A stretch of 64,000 nt of DNA from Plantago ovata (taxonomy: Eukaryota > Streptophyta > Magnoliopsida > Lamiales > Plantaginaceae). Every line of letters starts with the position of its first letter. The first letter of the stretch is position 1. A program made the translations under genes and the position numbers. Location of the stretch: assembly GCA_028274465.1 (NCBI GenBank), contig CM051458.1, positions 22,211,566-22,275,565 on the forward strand. The letters run 5' to 3'. Of this stretch, positions 11,076-22,421 are shown one piece after another. Under the pieces are notes generated by a model, which worked only from the letters and a program-made list of their open reading frames with translations, had not been told where the DNA came from and searched no databases.

Positions 11076-12566
11076 AGCTTCAGCAATCAACTTCTTAAGA
11101 CGCCTTATTTCAGCATCCTTTTCTTCTATCTCTTCCTTCAGCAAGACATACTTTTCATTAGCCTACCTGGTCAGAGTTTCAGCAATCTGTAGTTTCTCTG
11201 CTGTCTGCTCTGAGTTTTCTCAAATCTTTCGATTTCTCCTTGAATCTTATCAAGGTGAATCTCGTCTTCACTTTCTGAGTCTGAGTTAGAGGTAGGATTA
11301 TTTACCTGATCGGACATGAGGAAGAACTCGTAATTTGACACATCTGGATAAGCTTCCATAGCTATTCCACAAACTTCTTTGCCAATCTCCACATCTATAG
11401 TGCCTTCTTCATCGTCAGTGTCTGAGCTTTCATCCTCACTGTCTTCGGAGCTAGTATCAACGCATAATGCATCGATTTTTGCTTGAAGCTTCTTCTTTTC
11501 TTCAGCAATAAAAGCTCTTTTGAACTTATTCTTCTTTTCAACATATTTGCCTTTCAGCAAAGGGCAATTAGCTTTGAAGTGTCCAGGCTTTTGCAGTAAA
11601 AAGCAGAGATCATTTCCAACTGCTGGTTCTTCTGATCAAGTTGCTTGCTGAGCTTGCTTGTTCAACGAGCTAGTTTCATTCTTGTACTTATGGTAGTTGT
11701 TACCAAGATGCTTTTCAGCTTCTCTTTTGCTTTTCGCCTTTCAAGTTCCTTGCTGATGAATTTCTTCATGTTTTTGACAACCAAAGAGTTTTCATCAGTA
11801 GGCTCTTTATCATTCTTCTTTTCAGAAGATAACGGCTTTGCAGCAAGAGCAATGTTTTGCCATTTTTCAGCAAACACATTTTCTCTTTGCTTTGTCTCAT
11901 AGTTGACAGTAGCAAGATGAGAGAACAACTCTGTTGGTGTAATATCTGGCATTCCTTGATTGTAATAGAAATTCTGAGTGTGGATCCATTCTTGATTCAT
12001 ACTTCTGATGATGGTTTTCACGTTCTCAGAATCTGAGTAAAGATTTCCAACACCCAAGGCTGCCATTTCACTAACAAGAGTTGTGAATCTAAAATCCAAG
12101 TCTTCCAGTGACTCGTTTGTACCTTGTTTAATGTTTTGAAACTTTAATTAAGTACTTCAAGTTTGTTTTCCTTGGTTTTGTCAGATCCAGCACAAAGATC
12201 TTGAACCATTTTCCAAGTTTCCGTAGCAGTTTTAGCACCCCACAGTTTGCACTGTATGGTATCCGGAGTTGATCGAATGATGATGTTTCTTGCTTGGCCA
12301 TCAAGACGGAATCTCTTGGCTTTGTCGGAAGTCCATTCCTCTCTTGGTTTTGGCACAACGGTATCAACCGATTCGCCTAAGATAGTTTCCTTTCCAGCTT
12401 CAGTGGTCTTGTGAGGGAAACTCCTTTCAACCTTAGTGATCTTGATAGGTCCATCATTAATGACAGTGACCATCTCATCACTAATGGCCTCAAGATGTAG
12501 CATCATGTCGTTTCACCATTTTTCGTAGTTTTCCAGCTTCAGCAAGGGAGCATCTCCTAAAGACAT
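11071..12566 (-). pseudogene. gag: copia-A gag, proximal part
   Basis: Starts MSLGDAPLLKLENYEKW at 12566, as copia gags do, then a TGA. The body matches copia-B gag (LFSHLATVNYETKQRENV, FISKELERRKAKEKL). The CCHC knuckle seen in copia-B (CFYCKKPGHFKANC) reads CFLLQKPGH here because of paired one-base indels. The C-terminal part is acidic (TSSEDSEDESSDTDDEEG). Frames change at about 12120 and 11650. Nucleocapsid function is lost. Confidence 0.8.
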
Positions 12567-12665
12567 CCTGTCAGCAAAGCACTACCAAACTGATCAAGTG
12601 AGAGTGATTTACGGAAAGAACCTAAGGGGATCTAGGTTCAGTGCTGAAGGTTAAAGAACTTCCAG

Positions 12666-12676
12666 CTCTGATACCA
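12666..12676 (-). other. PBS of copia-A (initiator tRNA-Met type)
   Basis: Sense strand TGGTATCAGAG, two bases inside the LTR end. This is the standard Ty1/copia primer site complementary to initiator tRNA-Met. Confidence 0.9.
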
Positions 12677-12678
12677 CT

Positions 12679-13590
12679 TGTCGGTCCCTTTAAACAACAA
12701 GAAAAGACTAGAGGGGGGGTGAATAGTCTTTTCAAACTTTCGTCGTTTAAAACTTTCTCAGCAAATGCTTATTACTTTTAAGTAATGAGTTTGCTGATAA
12801 TTAACTTTCTCAGCAAGTGCAAGTTACTTTGCAGTAACTAGGTTTGCTGATACATAAAATCAGAGAGCGGAAGTCTTTGAGACAATAAGTGTTCTTTCAG
12901 TAACTAAAGGTTTCAGCAAGTGATGTGAGTGACTGTGTACAGATAGATATGATTTGCTGAAAACAAGTACAGTAAGTAAATCACATAAACACTTTTATAG
13001 TGGTATCTGAGAGTTGCGTAATCTCTCAACTAATCCACTTTGTCCGTTCTAGGACTGAATCCACTAAGATAAGATTGAGGTTCCTTACAACACCTATCTA
13101 GAGCGATTCAAACAGAAACCAAAGCACACTTGCGTCGTCTCCAACCTAATCTAGAGAACGCAAGCTTGTTCTCCACCAAACTTGTTACTTTTAATCAGCA
13201 AAACTATGCTCGATTAAGTTCCCCCTGAATATCACGCCTAAAAGGGTGTATTTTCAGTTAGAGAGGTTTGGGATGAGATAACTTAATTATAACTTATTCA
13301 GTTACAACAAGTAATATTAGAAACAAAACTTTGAATACTTTGCAGTAAACAAGTTTGATTGTTTCTGGTGTCAAGACTTGTTCTTGTTCGAAAGAAAGAA
13401 AGAACACTTAACTAATTTCTTAGTCGTGTAAATTCTACTTCTTCATAAGTAGATTTTTCAAGCTTTAAGTCTTGGAACGGATCAATGGCAGTAGAGAGTA
13501 TTGAAGGGTTTGTGAGTTTAAGCACAAGTGAGAGTATGATCACGTTGTTGACATACTTCAACTCTTTGCCGGATGACCTCTATTTATAGT
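12679..13590 (-). repeat. copia-A 5' LTR, part 1 (R-U5 side)
   Basis: Begins TGTCGGTCCC and aligns to the start of the copia-B LTR. It stops at CTCTATTTATAGT, where copia-B has inserted. The last five bases, ATAGT, are the target duplication. Confidence 0.9.
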
Positions 13591-14870
13591 TGTTGGTCCC
13601 TTTAAACAACAAGAAAAGACTAGAGGGGGGGGGGGGTGAATAGTCTTTTCAAACTTTCGTCGTTTAAAACTTTCTCAGCAAGTGCTTATTACTTTTCAGT
13701 AATGAGTTTGTTGATACTTAACTTTCTCAGCAAGCGTAAGTTACTTTTCATTAGCTAGGTTTGCTGATACTTAAAATCAGAGAGCGGAAGTCTTTGATAC
13801 AATAAGTGCTCTTTCAGTAAGTAAAGGTTTCAGCAAGTGATGTGAGTGACTGTGTACAGACAGATATGATTTGCTGAAAACTAAGCACAGTAAGTAAATC
13901 ACACAAACACTTTTATAGTGTTATCTGAGAGTGGCGTAATCTCTCAACTAATCCACTTTGTCCTTTCTAGAACTGAATCCACTAAGATATGATTGAGGTT
14001 CCTTACAATCTCCTATCTAGAGCGATTCAACAGAAACCAAAGCACACTTGCTTTGTCTCCAGCCTAATCTAGAGAACGTAACCTTGTTCTCCACCAAACT
14101 TGGCACTTTTAATCAGCAAAACTATGCTCGATTAAGTTCCCCCTGAATATCACGCCTGAAAGGGTGTATTTTCAGTTAGAGAGTTTTGGGGTGAGATAAC
14201 TTAATTATAACTTATTCAGTTACAACAAGTGATCTAAGAAACACAACTTTGAGTACTTTGTAGTAAACAAGTTTGATTTTTTCTGGTGTCAAGACTTGTT
14301 CTTGTTTGAAAGAAAGAACACTTAACTAATTTCTTAGCTGAGTTTGTTCTACTTCTTCACAAGTAGAGAGTTTGATCAATGGCAGTATAGAGAGTTTGAA
14401 GGTATGTGAGTTTAAGCACAAGTGAGAGTTTGATCACGTTGTTGACACACTTAAACTCTTCGCCAGATGACCTCTATATATAGTGCAAGTAAGGGGCCGT
14501 TTGAATTTTAAATTCCAAGGCTTTTGATCCTTAAGATGTCACTATCTTGCTTTTGTACTTTCAGCAGTGTCCTTGTTTGTCTTCTAGTCTTCATGTCCTT
14601 TGCGTGTAAGCTTTGCATTTAATGCATATTTGAATAGAATTCAAACAGTAACATTGGAGCGCAAATTCAAGTACTTTCAGCAAGAGGTCACATATGTTCC
14701 ATCAGCAAGTGGTTAGTCTCAGTTTCAGCAAGCACAACCTACTCTGTCTTTCAGATTTTCACTTATGCAATGTTGTTGCTGAAGTTTCCACTTTCTGAGC
14801 AACACGTGCCTTTGTAGATACCAGTCTTCAGCAATCTTCAAGTCTTCATATCTTCGAATTCTTCAAGTCT
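13591..14870 (-). repeat. 3' LTR of copia-B, truncated
   Basis: TGTTGGTCCC start shared with the 5' LTR. Identity ends at TTCTTCAAGTCT (14870), after which internal sequence follows. The U3 start, and so the transcription-competent end, is missing. Confidence 0.9.
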
Positions 14871-15484
14871 ACTTGGTCAATTCCTCTAACTTGGGAGTCA
14901 AGAACTTTTATCAGTAGCAGAGCTACTACACCAAGTGAATGGCAGAGATGCTTTCTCTTAACGTGCTTTGTCCAAGTCACGGGAGCAATCTCGCCTTTCT
15001 TCATTTTCTCATTTTTGACGTCACTGTAGAAAGCTTCAATTTCTTCGTCAGTGGCAGTGACGTCATCTTCAGTTCCAGTGGTTGGAATCTGAAATATCTC
15101 CGCTAAATCAGTCCATTTCAAGACAATTTGCGTGTTCTGAACTGTAGTAAAGATCACTTTTTCAGTGACTCCTTTACTATCAGTAAGGGACTGGATTTCT
15201 GCATTGTTGTAGAATTCCATAGTATCTATCATGCTCACCTGCTTAGTGCGAGCAGAGATACAGTTCATGAGGCCTTGCTGCTTGATAAGCTCAAGCGCCT
15301 CTTCATTTTCGTCATCGAGTTCTTGTTCATAAAAGTACCTAATGTACTTTTCTTTTGCAAAACCTCCCCATTGCATCAACATCTCACACTTTGCAGTGTC
15401 AAGATATGACGGAGGCATAGGTTTTTCTGATATACGGTCGTTTTTCAACACAACTTTCGTTGTGTTTGCTTCTTGCTGAACCAT
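14846..15484 (-). pseudogene. copia-B third ORF (env-like/PF20167-like), fragment
   Basis: About 200 residues on the minus strand following pol. It includes MEFYNNAEIQSL and a section ending in QIPTTGTEDDV, reminiscent of the plant transposon-protein domain found in third ORFs of plant retroelements. The N-terminus is lost in a deletion from RNase H, and the last residues are read from LTR sequence. Family assignment is tentative; function is unknown. Confidence 0.5.
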
Positions 15485-18400
15485 GATATTAATCTAGTAC
15501 CCAAAAACTGACAAGTTCCAGAGGTACTTTTTCTATCAAGAGTTGATCCTCCATGATCAACATCAGAATAACCAACCAATTCAAGTCCAGAATCTTTAGG
15601 ATACCATAATCCAACATTGACTGTACCTTTAACATATTTCAGTATCTTGATTGCCTTTTTGTAGTGTGATTCTCTTGGATCAGATTGGAATCTTGCACAC
15701 ACACAAACAACATACTGAATGTCAGGTCTACTTGCTGTTAGATACAACAAGGAACCAATGAGCTTCCTATACTTGTGTTCTTCAACACTTTTGTCCTCTT
15801 TAGTATAGCCCAATTTGGTACCAACACTCATAGGGATCTTTTCAGGTTTCTCATCCTCTTTGATCCTAAACTTTATGAGCATTTCTTTCGCATACTTTGC
15901 TTGATTTATGAATATTCCATCTTTGAGTTGCTTGACTTGCAATCCTAGGAAATAATTCAATTTTCCCATCATACTCATTTCAAACTTATTTGTCATGAGT
16001 TTGGCAAAATCATCACAAAGTTGCTTGTCCTCAGATCCAAAAATTATGTCATCCACATAAACTTGAACTAAGAGTATTTTACCATCATGGTTCATGGTAA
16101 ATAAGGTTTTGTCAACTTCACCTTTCTTGAAACCATTTTCCAGCAAGAACTTAGCCAAGGTATCATACCATGCTCTTGGTGCTTGCTTTAGACCATATAC
16201 AGCTTTCTGAAGTTTGTATACCATCTTGATTTCTGAGGGAAGTTCAAAGCCAGGGGGTTGTTCGCGGTAGACTTCTTCAGCAAGTTCACCATTCAAGAAT
16301 GCACTTTTAACATCCATTTGGTAAACAATGAAGTCATTGTGAGCAACAAAGGCCATGAAAAGCCTAATTGCATCCAATCTTGCAACTGGTGCATAAGACT
16401 CATCATAGTCCAATCCTTCAGTCTGACAGTAACCTTGAGCAACTAAACGTGCTTTATTTCTTGTTACTTCACCAGACTCGCTCAACTTGTTTCTGAACAC
16501 CCACTTTGTACCAATAGCTTTCTTGTCTTTAGCAAGTGGCACAAGTTTCCAGACTTTGTTTCTTTCAAATTGATCCAGTTCTTCTTGCATTGCCTTTATC
16601 CATTCAGAATGCTTTAAAGCTTCTTCTATGGTTTTAGGTTCAATTTCTGACACAAAGCAAGAGAACAACGATTCTACTTCTACGACAATTGCTTCTTCAG
16701 CAAGTCCATGAGTAGCTTTGGATCTAGTCACTTGGCGTTTATTAATATCGCCAATCATATCCGTAGAGGGATGATCTCTAATCCATTTATTAACAGGTTT
16801 TCTGCTTGTTGGATCAGGATATGTTTGCTCATTAGCATGTGACTCTTCAGTATGTACTTGTTCAGTACTACTGGGAATTTGTGTCTCTGCTGAGATTTGT
16901 TCATCAGCAACTGCTTGTTCAGCATGTCTCGATTGAGGTAGTTCATCTGCAGGCACTGGAGAATGCGTAATTTCAGCAACTTCCGGAGCAACCGCATCTT
17001 TTGCTGGAAATTCTTTGTCGTGAACTATATTTATCTTGTCATGACTAGGGGGAGGAGAGTCATTGTCAGAATCATCATCTAGTTCAATTGACTTGATTTG
17101 CCTAGCATCAGATTCAGTTCTTTGCTCATGTATGATTAGCTTTTTCATACATTCTGATATTTCTTCTTCAGCAGGCACACCTTGTGACTTTTCGTAGAAT
17201 ACAACATGCACTGATTCTTCAATCTTTTGTGCCTTTTTGTTGTAAACTCTATAAGCTTTACTATGCAAGGAGTAGCCGAGAAATATCGCTTCGTCTGCCT
17301 TTGGTTGAAATGTTCTTAGGTATTCTCTACCATTGTTAAGAACGAAACACTTGCAACCAAATACTCTAAGATGAGTGATGTTAGGAGGTCTTCCAACAAA
17401 CAATTCATAAGGAGTTTTGTTGTATTCCTTAGTAATCAAACATCTGTTTTGAGTATAACAGGCGGTATTAATCGCTTCAACCCAATAAGCCTCACTTATT
17501 TCAGTGTCAGCAAGCATTGTTCTTGCGGCTTCTTTCAGGGTACGATTCTTCCGTTCAGCAACACCGTTTTGTTGTGGTGTTCTTACTGAGGATAACTGAT
17601 GTTGTATACCTTTTGAGGTACAATATTCAGTTATGTACTGGTTTACAAACTCAGTACCATGGTCTGTCCTTATGACTTTTACCTTGTCATTTTTCATGAC
17701 TTCAAGCTTATTCAGTAAGTTAGATATTTCAGTCTTGGTTTCAGATTTGTGCTTGATGAATACTACCCAAGTGAATCTTGAATAGTCATCTACCACGACT
17801 AGACCATACTTCTTACCAGCATAGCTTGTTGAAGAAGATTCAAACAAGTCCATGTGCAAGAGTTGTAAAGGTTTTGTAGTTGACGGTACTGCCTTATTCT
17901 TGAAAGAAGATTTGGTTTGCTTTCCTTGCTGACATGCATTGCAAACACCATCCTTCTTAAAAGTAACCCTAGGTAATCCAACTACAAGTGCCTTTTTAGA
18001 CAGCTTATTCAGCGTCTTGAAGTTTAGATGACTTGTTCGTTTATGCCATAACCATGCTTTTTCAGCAAGGCAATCATGATCTGAGACAAGGCATTTTTCA
18101 ATAATTGCTGAAGACCAATCAACGGTGTACAAGCCTCCTGATCTTCTTGCAATCATTATTACCTTTTTAGTCTCGAAATCTATAAGTTTACATTCATCAC
18201 TTTTAATTTTGATGAAGTACCCTTGTCAGCAAACTGACTCATGCTGAAAAGGTTAAACTTAAGATTTTTTACATAAAGAACTCCAGTAACGGTTATGCAT
18301 CCTAACTTCACGTCACCATAGCCTTTTGTAGAACCGGAGCCTCCACCAGCAAATCTTATTGTTGGACCTTTAGACCACCGTCTATAGTTTATAAGATTAT

Positions 18401-18494
18401 TCTTGTTGCCCGTCATGTGCTTTCCACAACCACTATCAAAGTGCCAGATTGCATCGTTTGTCTCCGTGGCTGAAGTCTGCACAATCAAGAGCAA
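15445..18494 (-). pseudogene. pol: copia-B pol: protease, integrase, RT, partial RNase H
   Basis: Domain order is PR-IN-RT-RH, diagnostic of Ty1/copia. Protease WHFDSGCGKHMTG lies in 18180-18494; a one-base frame change near 18222 separates it from a 903-residue frame. That frame has the integrase zinc ligands H38, H43, C72 and C75, catalytic D103, D165 and E201 ([11 protein letters not shown]), RT with YVDDIIFGS, and RNase H up to SWFSKKQT. The rest of RNase H is deleted. The start was not called at a true ATG because pol is normally made from a gag-pol precursor. Confidence 0.92.
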
Positions 18495-18499
18495 ACAAG

Positions 18500-20048
18500 T
18501 TAATTATCCAATAATGGATGTCCATTAACATGTTCAATAATGCGTCCAGTGGAAACCCAAGTCTTAAGTTTTTCAACTTTGACTTGTTTTCTACTTGCTG
18601 AGGAACTAGGAGGTTTTGAGCTGAAAGACTTTTGACTCGTGCTGGTCAAATCCACTTTCTGATGTGGTGTCTTGCTTGGTTGACCTTTTTGCTGAACATA
18701 CTTTTCAGTAAGTTCTTTTCTAGCAAGGTTCCTTCTAGCCCTAGCATTAAGAGTCTTTTCAGAACTCTTAGGCTTGATTTTCTTCATCTCTTTGAAGTAT
18801 CTTTGCTGACTTTGCTTATACTCATGAAAGAGTTGACTTTGCTTAGTTTTGAAACCGAGTCCACTTTTCGGAGAATGCTGAGCTTTAGCGTCAGCAACCT
18901 TACTTGATTCAGGTTTGTCAGCAAAGGACTTCTGATTACTTTTAGTAATCTTGCATTTAGTCTTAACAACTTGCTTTTCAGCAACTTGTTTGGCGGGATG
19001 TTTCACAACATCCTTCTTCTTTTCAGCAGATTTGCCTTTCAGCAAAGGGCAATTAGCTTTGAAGTGTCCAGGCTTTTTGCAATAGAAACATAGATCATTT
19101 CCAACTGCTGGTTCTTCTGATGAAGTAGCTTGCTGAGCTTGCTTGTTCAGCGAGCTAGTCTCATTCTTGTACTTATGGTAGTTGTTACCAAGATGCTTTT
19201 TCAACTTCTCTTTTGCTTTTCCCCTTTCAAGTTCCTTGCTGATGAATTTCTTCATGTTTTTGACAACCAAAGAGTTTTCATCAGTAGGTTCTTTTCCATT
19301 CTTCTTTTCAGAAGATGACGGCTTTGCAGCAAGAGCAATATTTTGCGATTTTTCAACAAATACATTTTCTCTTTGCTTTATCTCATAGTTGATAGTAGCA
19401 AGATGAGAGAACAACTCTGTTCGTGTAATGTATGGCATTCCTTGATTATAATAGAAATTCTGAATGTGGATCCATTCTTGATTCAGACTTCTGATGATAG
19501 TTTTCACTTTCTCAGAATCTGAGGTTTCCAACACCCAAAGCTGCCATTTCACTAACAAGATTTGTGAATCTGAAATCCAAGTCTTCCAGTGACTCGTTTG
19601 TACCTTACTTAAAGTTTTGAAACTTTAATTTAAGTACTTCAAGTTTGTTTTCCTTGGTTTTGTCAGATCCAGCACAAAGATCTTGAACCATTTTCCGAGC
19701 TTCCTTTGCAGTCTTAGCACCCCACAGTTTGCACTGTATGGTATCCAGAGTTGATCGAATGATGATATTTATTGCTTGGCCATCAAGACGGAATCTCTTA
19801 GCTTCGTCAGAAGTCCATTCCTCTCTTGGTTTTGGCACAATCGTATCTGATGGTTCGCCTAGGATAGTTTCCTTTCAAGCTTCAGTGGTTTTGTGAGGGA
19901 AACTCCTTTCAACCTTAGTGATCTTGATAGGTCCATCATTAATGACGGTGACCATCTCATCACTAATGGCCTCAAGATGTAGCATCATGTTGTTTCGTCA
20001 TTTCTCGTAATTTTCCAGCTTCAGCAAGGGAGCATCTCCTAAAGACAT
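18500..20048 (-). pseudogene. gag: copia-B gag
   Basis: Starts at ATG 20048 like copia-A, with a TGA soon after (KENYEK-stop type position). A later 5-nt deletion near 19524 relative to copia-A shifts frame. The 352-residue downstream frame contains the CCHC knuckle CFYCKKPGHFKANC and a long lysine-rich tail. Stops and shifts differ from those of copia-A, so the two copies decayed separately. Confidence 0.85.
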
Positions 20049-20147
20049 CCTGTCAGCAAAGCACTACCAAACTGATCAAGTGAAAGTGATTTACGGAAAG
20101 CACCTAAGGGGATCTAGGTTCAGTGCTGAAGGTTAAAGAACCTCCAA

Positions 20148-20158
20148 CTCTGATACCA
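20148..20158 (-). other. PBS of copia-B (initiator tRNA-Met type)
   Basis: Sense TGGTATCAGAG next to the LTR end TGTTGGTCCC, the same arrangement as in copia-A. Confidence 0.9.
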
Positions 20159-20160
20159 CT

Positions 20161-21761
20161 TGTTGGTCCCTTTAAACAACAAGAAAAGACTAGAGGTGGG
20201 GGGGTGAATAGTCTTTTCAAACTTTCGTCGTTTAAAACTTTCTCAGCAAGTGGTTATTACTTTTCAGTAATGAGTTTGCTGATACTTAACTTTCTCAGCA
20301 AGCGTAAGTTACTTTTCAGTAGCTAGGTTTGCTGATACTTAAAATCAGAGAGTGAAAGTCTTTGATACAATAAGTGCTCTTTCAGTAACTAAAGGTTTCA
20401 GCAAGTGATGTGAGTGACTGTGTACAGACAGATATGATTTGCTGAAAACTAAGTACAGTAAGTAAATCACACAAACACTTTTATAGTGGTATCTGAGAGT
20501 GGCGTAATCTCTCAACTAATCCACTTTGTCCTTTCTAGGACTGAATCCACTAAGATATGATTGAGGTTCCTTACAATCTCCTATCTAGAGCGATTCAACA
20601 GAAACCAAAGCACACTTGCTTTGTCTCCAACCTAATCTAGAGAACGTAACCTTGTTCTCCACCAAACTTGGTACTTTTAATAAGCAAAACTATGCTCGAT
20701 TAAGTTCCCCCTGAATATCACGCCTGAAAGGGTGTATTTTCAGTTAGAGAGTTTTGGGGTGAGATAACTTAATTATAACTTATTCAGTTGCAACAAGTGA
20801 TCTAAGAAACACAACTTTGAGTACTTTACCGTAAACAAGTTTGATTGTTTCTGGTGTCAAGACTTGTTCTTGTTTGAAAGAAAGAGCACTTAACTAATTT
20901 CTTAGCTGAGTTTGTTCTACTTCTTCACAAGTAGCTTTTTCAAGCTTTAAGTCTTGGAACGGATCAATGGCAGTATAGAGAGTTTGAAGGTATGTGAGTT
21001 TAAGCACAAGTGAGAGTTTGATCACGTTGTTGACACACTTCAACTCTTCGCCGGATGACCTCTATTTATAGTGCAAGTAAGGAGCCGTTTGAATTTTAAA
21101 TTCCAAGGCTTTTGATCCTTAAGATGTCACTATCTTGCTTTTGTACTTTCAGCAGCGTCCTTGTTTGTCTTCTAGTCTTCATGTCCTTTGCGTGTAAGCT
21201 TTGCATTTAATGCATATTTGAATAGAATTCAAACAGTAACATTGGAGCGCAAATTCAAGTACTTTCAGCAAGAGGTCACATATGTTCCATCAGCAAGTGG
21301 TTAGTCTCAGTTTCAGCAAGCACAACCTACTCTGTCTTTCAGATTTTCACTTATGCAATGTTGTTGCTGAAGTTTCCACTTTCTGAGCAACACGTGCCTT
21401 TGTAGATACCAGTCTTCAGCAATCTTCAAGTCTTCATATCTTCGAATTCTTCAAGTCTTTAGATATTCAATAATCTTCAAGATTCTGAGCGGTTTCTAAA
21501 TGCTTCAATAGTTTGTTTGTAAAAACAAAGTACATCGTCAGCAAATGCTTCAATAGGTTATTTTCTTTTCAGAAAATAAGATACATCATAAGCGGTAAAA
21601 ACCAACCTATCTAGCACCTAAACTAAGTCTTCAACAAACGTTCCTCTTTTACAATGTCCTTAAAATTCTAAATTTCTATGGACCTTAAGAGTACTAGTTA
21701 CTGGACTTTTCCTTAATTTAGCATGGTTAATTGCTCATCAAAATTACAAGTTTCCTAACAA
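20161..21761 (-). repeat. 5' LTR of copia-B
   Basis: A 1,601-bp LTR, TGTTGG to CCTAACA. A good minus-strand TATA box, CTATAAATAGAGG, lies at about 21057-21070. It is strikingly rich in CAGCAA and its complement TTGCTG (eight and four exact copies by eye). Confidence 0.93.
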
Positions 21762-22421
21762 TAGTGAAATTAAGGAGTCGTTTGAATTTCAAATTTTAAG
21801 GCTTTTGTTCCTTAAATGTCACTATTTTGCTTTTGTACTGTCAGCAGCGTCCTTGTTTGTCTTCTACTCTTCATGTCCTTCGCGTGCATGCTTTGCATTT
21901 AATGCTCTTTTGAATAGAATTCAAACAGTAACATTGGAGCGCAAATACAAGTACTTTCAGCAAGAGGTCACATATGTTCCATCAGCAAGTGGTCAGTCTC
22001 AGTTTCAGCAAGCACAACCTACTCTGTCGTATAGATTTTCACTTATGCAATGTTGTTGCTGAAGTTTCTACTTTCTGAGCAACATGTGCCTTTGTAGATA
22101 CCAGTCTTCAGAAATTTTCTAGTCTTCAGTATTCGAAATCTTCAAGATTCTGAGCGGTCCTAAATGCTTCAATAGTTTGTTTGTAAAAACAAAGTACATC
22201 ATCAGCAAATGCTTCAATAGGTTGTATTTCTTTTCAGAAACAAGATCATCATAAGATTTAAAACCAACCTATCTAGCACCTATTCTAAGTCTTCAGCAAA
22301 TGTTCCTCTTTTACAATGTCCTTAAAATTCTAAATTCCTATGGACCTTAAGAGTACTAGTTACTGGACTTTCCTTAATTTAGCATGGTTAATTGCTCATC
22401 AAAATTACAAGTTTCCTAACA
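21762..22421 (-). repeat. copia-A 5' LTR, part 2 (U3 side)
   Basis: Starts with the ATAGT duplication, then GAAATTAAGGAG, continuing the LTR alignment exactly where part 1 stopped, to the end CCTAACA. Together the two parts make about 1.57 kb, the expected LTR length. The flank after it starts GTCGT. Confidence 0.9.

Larger units (their letters stand above)
13591..21761 (-). mobile_element. copia-B: SIRE-like Ty1/copia element inserted in copia-A LTR
   Basis: An 8.17-kb minus-strand element flanked by ATAGT at 13586-13590 and 21762-21766. It carries gag, protease, integrase, RT, part of RNase H and a fragment of a third ORF, with PBS and a full 5' LTR. Two deletions damage it. One joins RNase H to the third ORF near 15450. 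The other joins the third ORF to the interior of the 3' LTR at about 14870, removing the polypurine tract and the first ~590 bp of that LTR. Confidence 0.92.
2609..22421 (-). mobile_element. copia-A: SIRE-like Ty1/copia element, interrupted
   Basis: A minus-strand Ty1/copia element in pieces. The 5' LTR is split (12679-13590 and 21762-22421). An initiator-Met PBS lies at 12666-12676, and gag runs from 12566 leftwards to 11071, resuming at 2796-2609. The interruptions are copia-B inside the LTR, G1 inside gag (TSD TCTGT) and alpha1 at the left. Pol, if present, lies left of the window. The pieces are coherent: removing each insertion and one copy of its target duplication restores alignment to copia-B. 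Confidence 0.85.
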
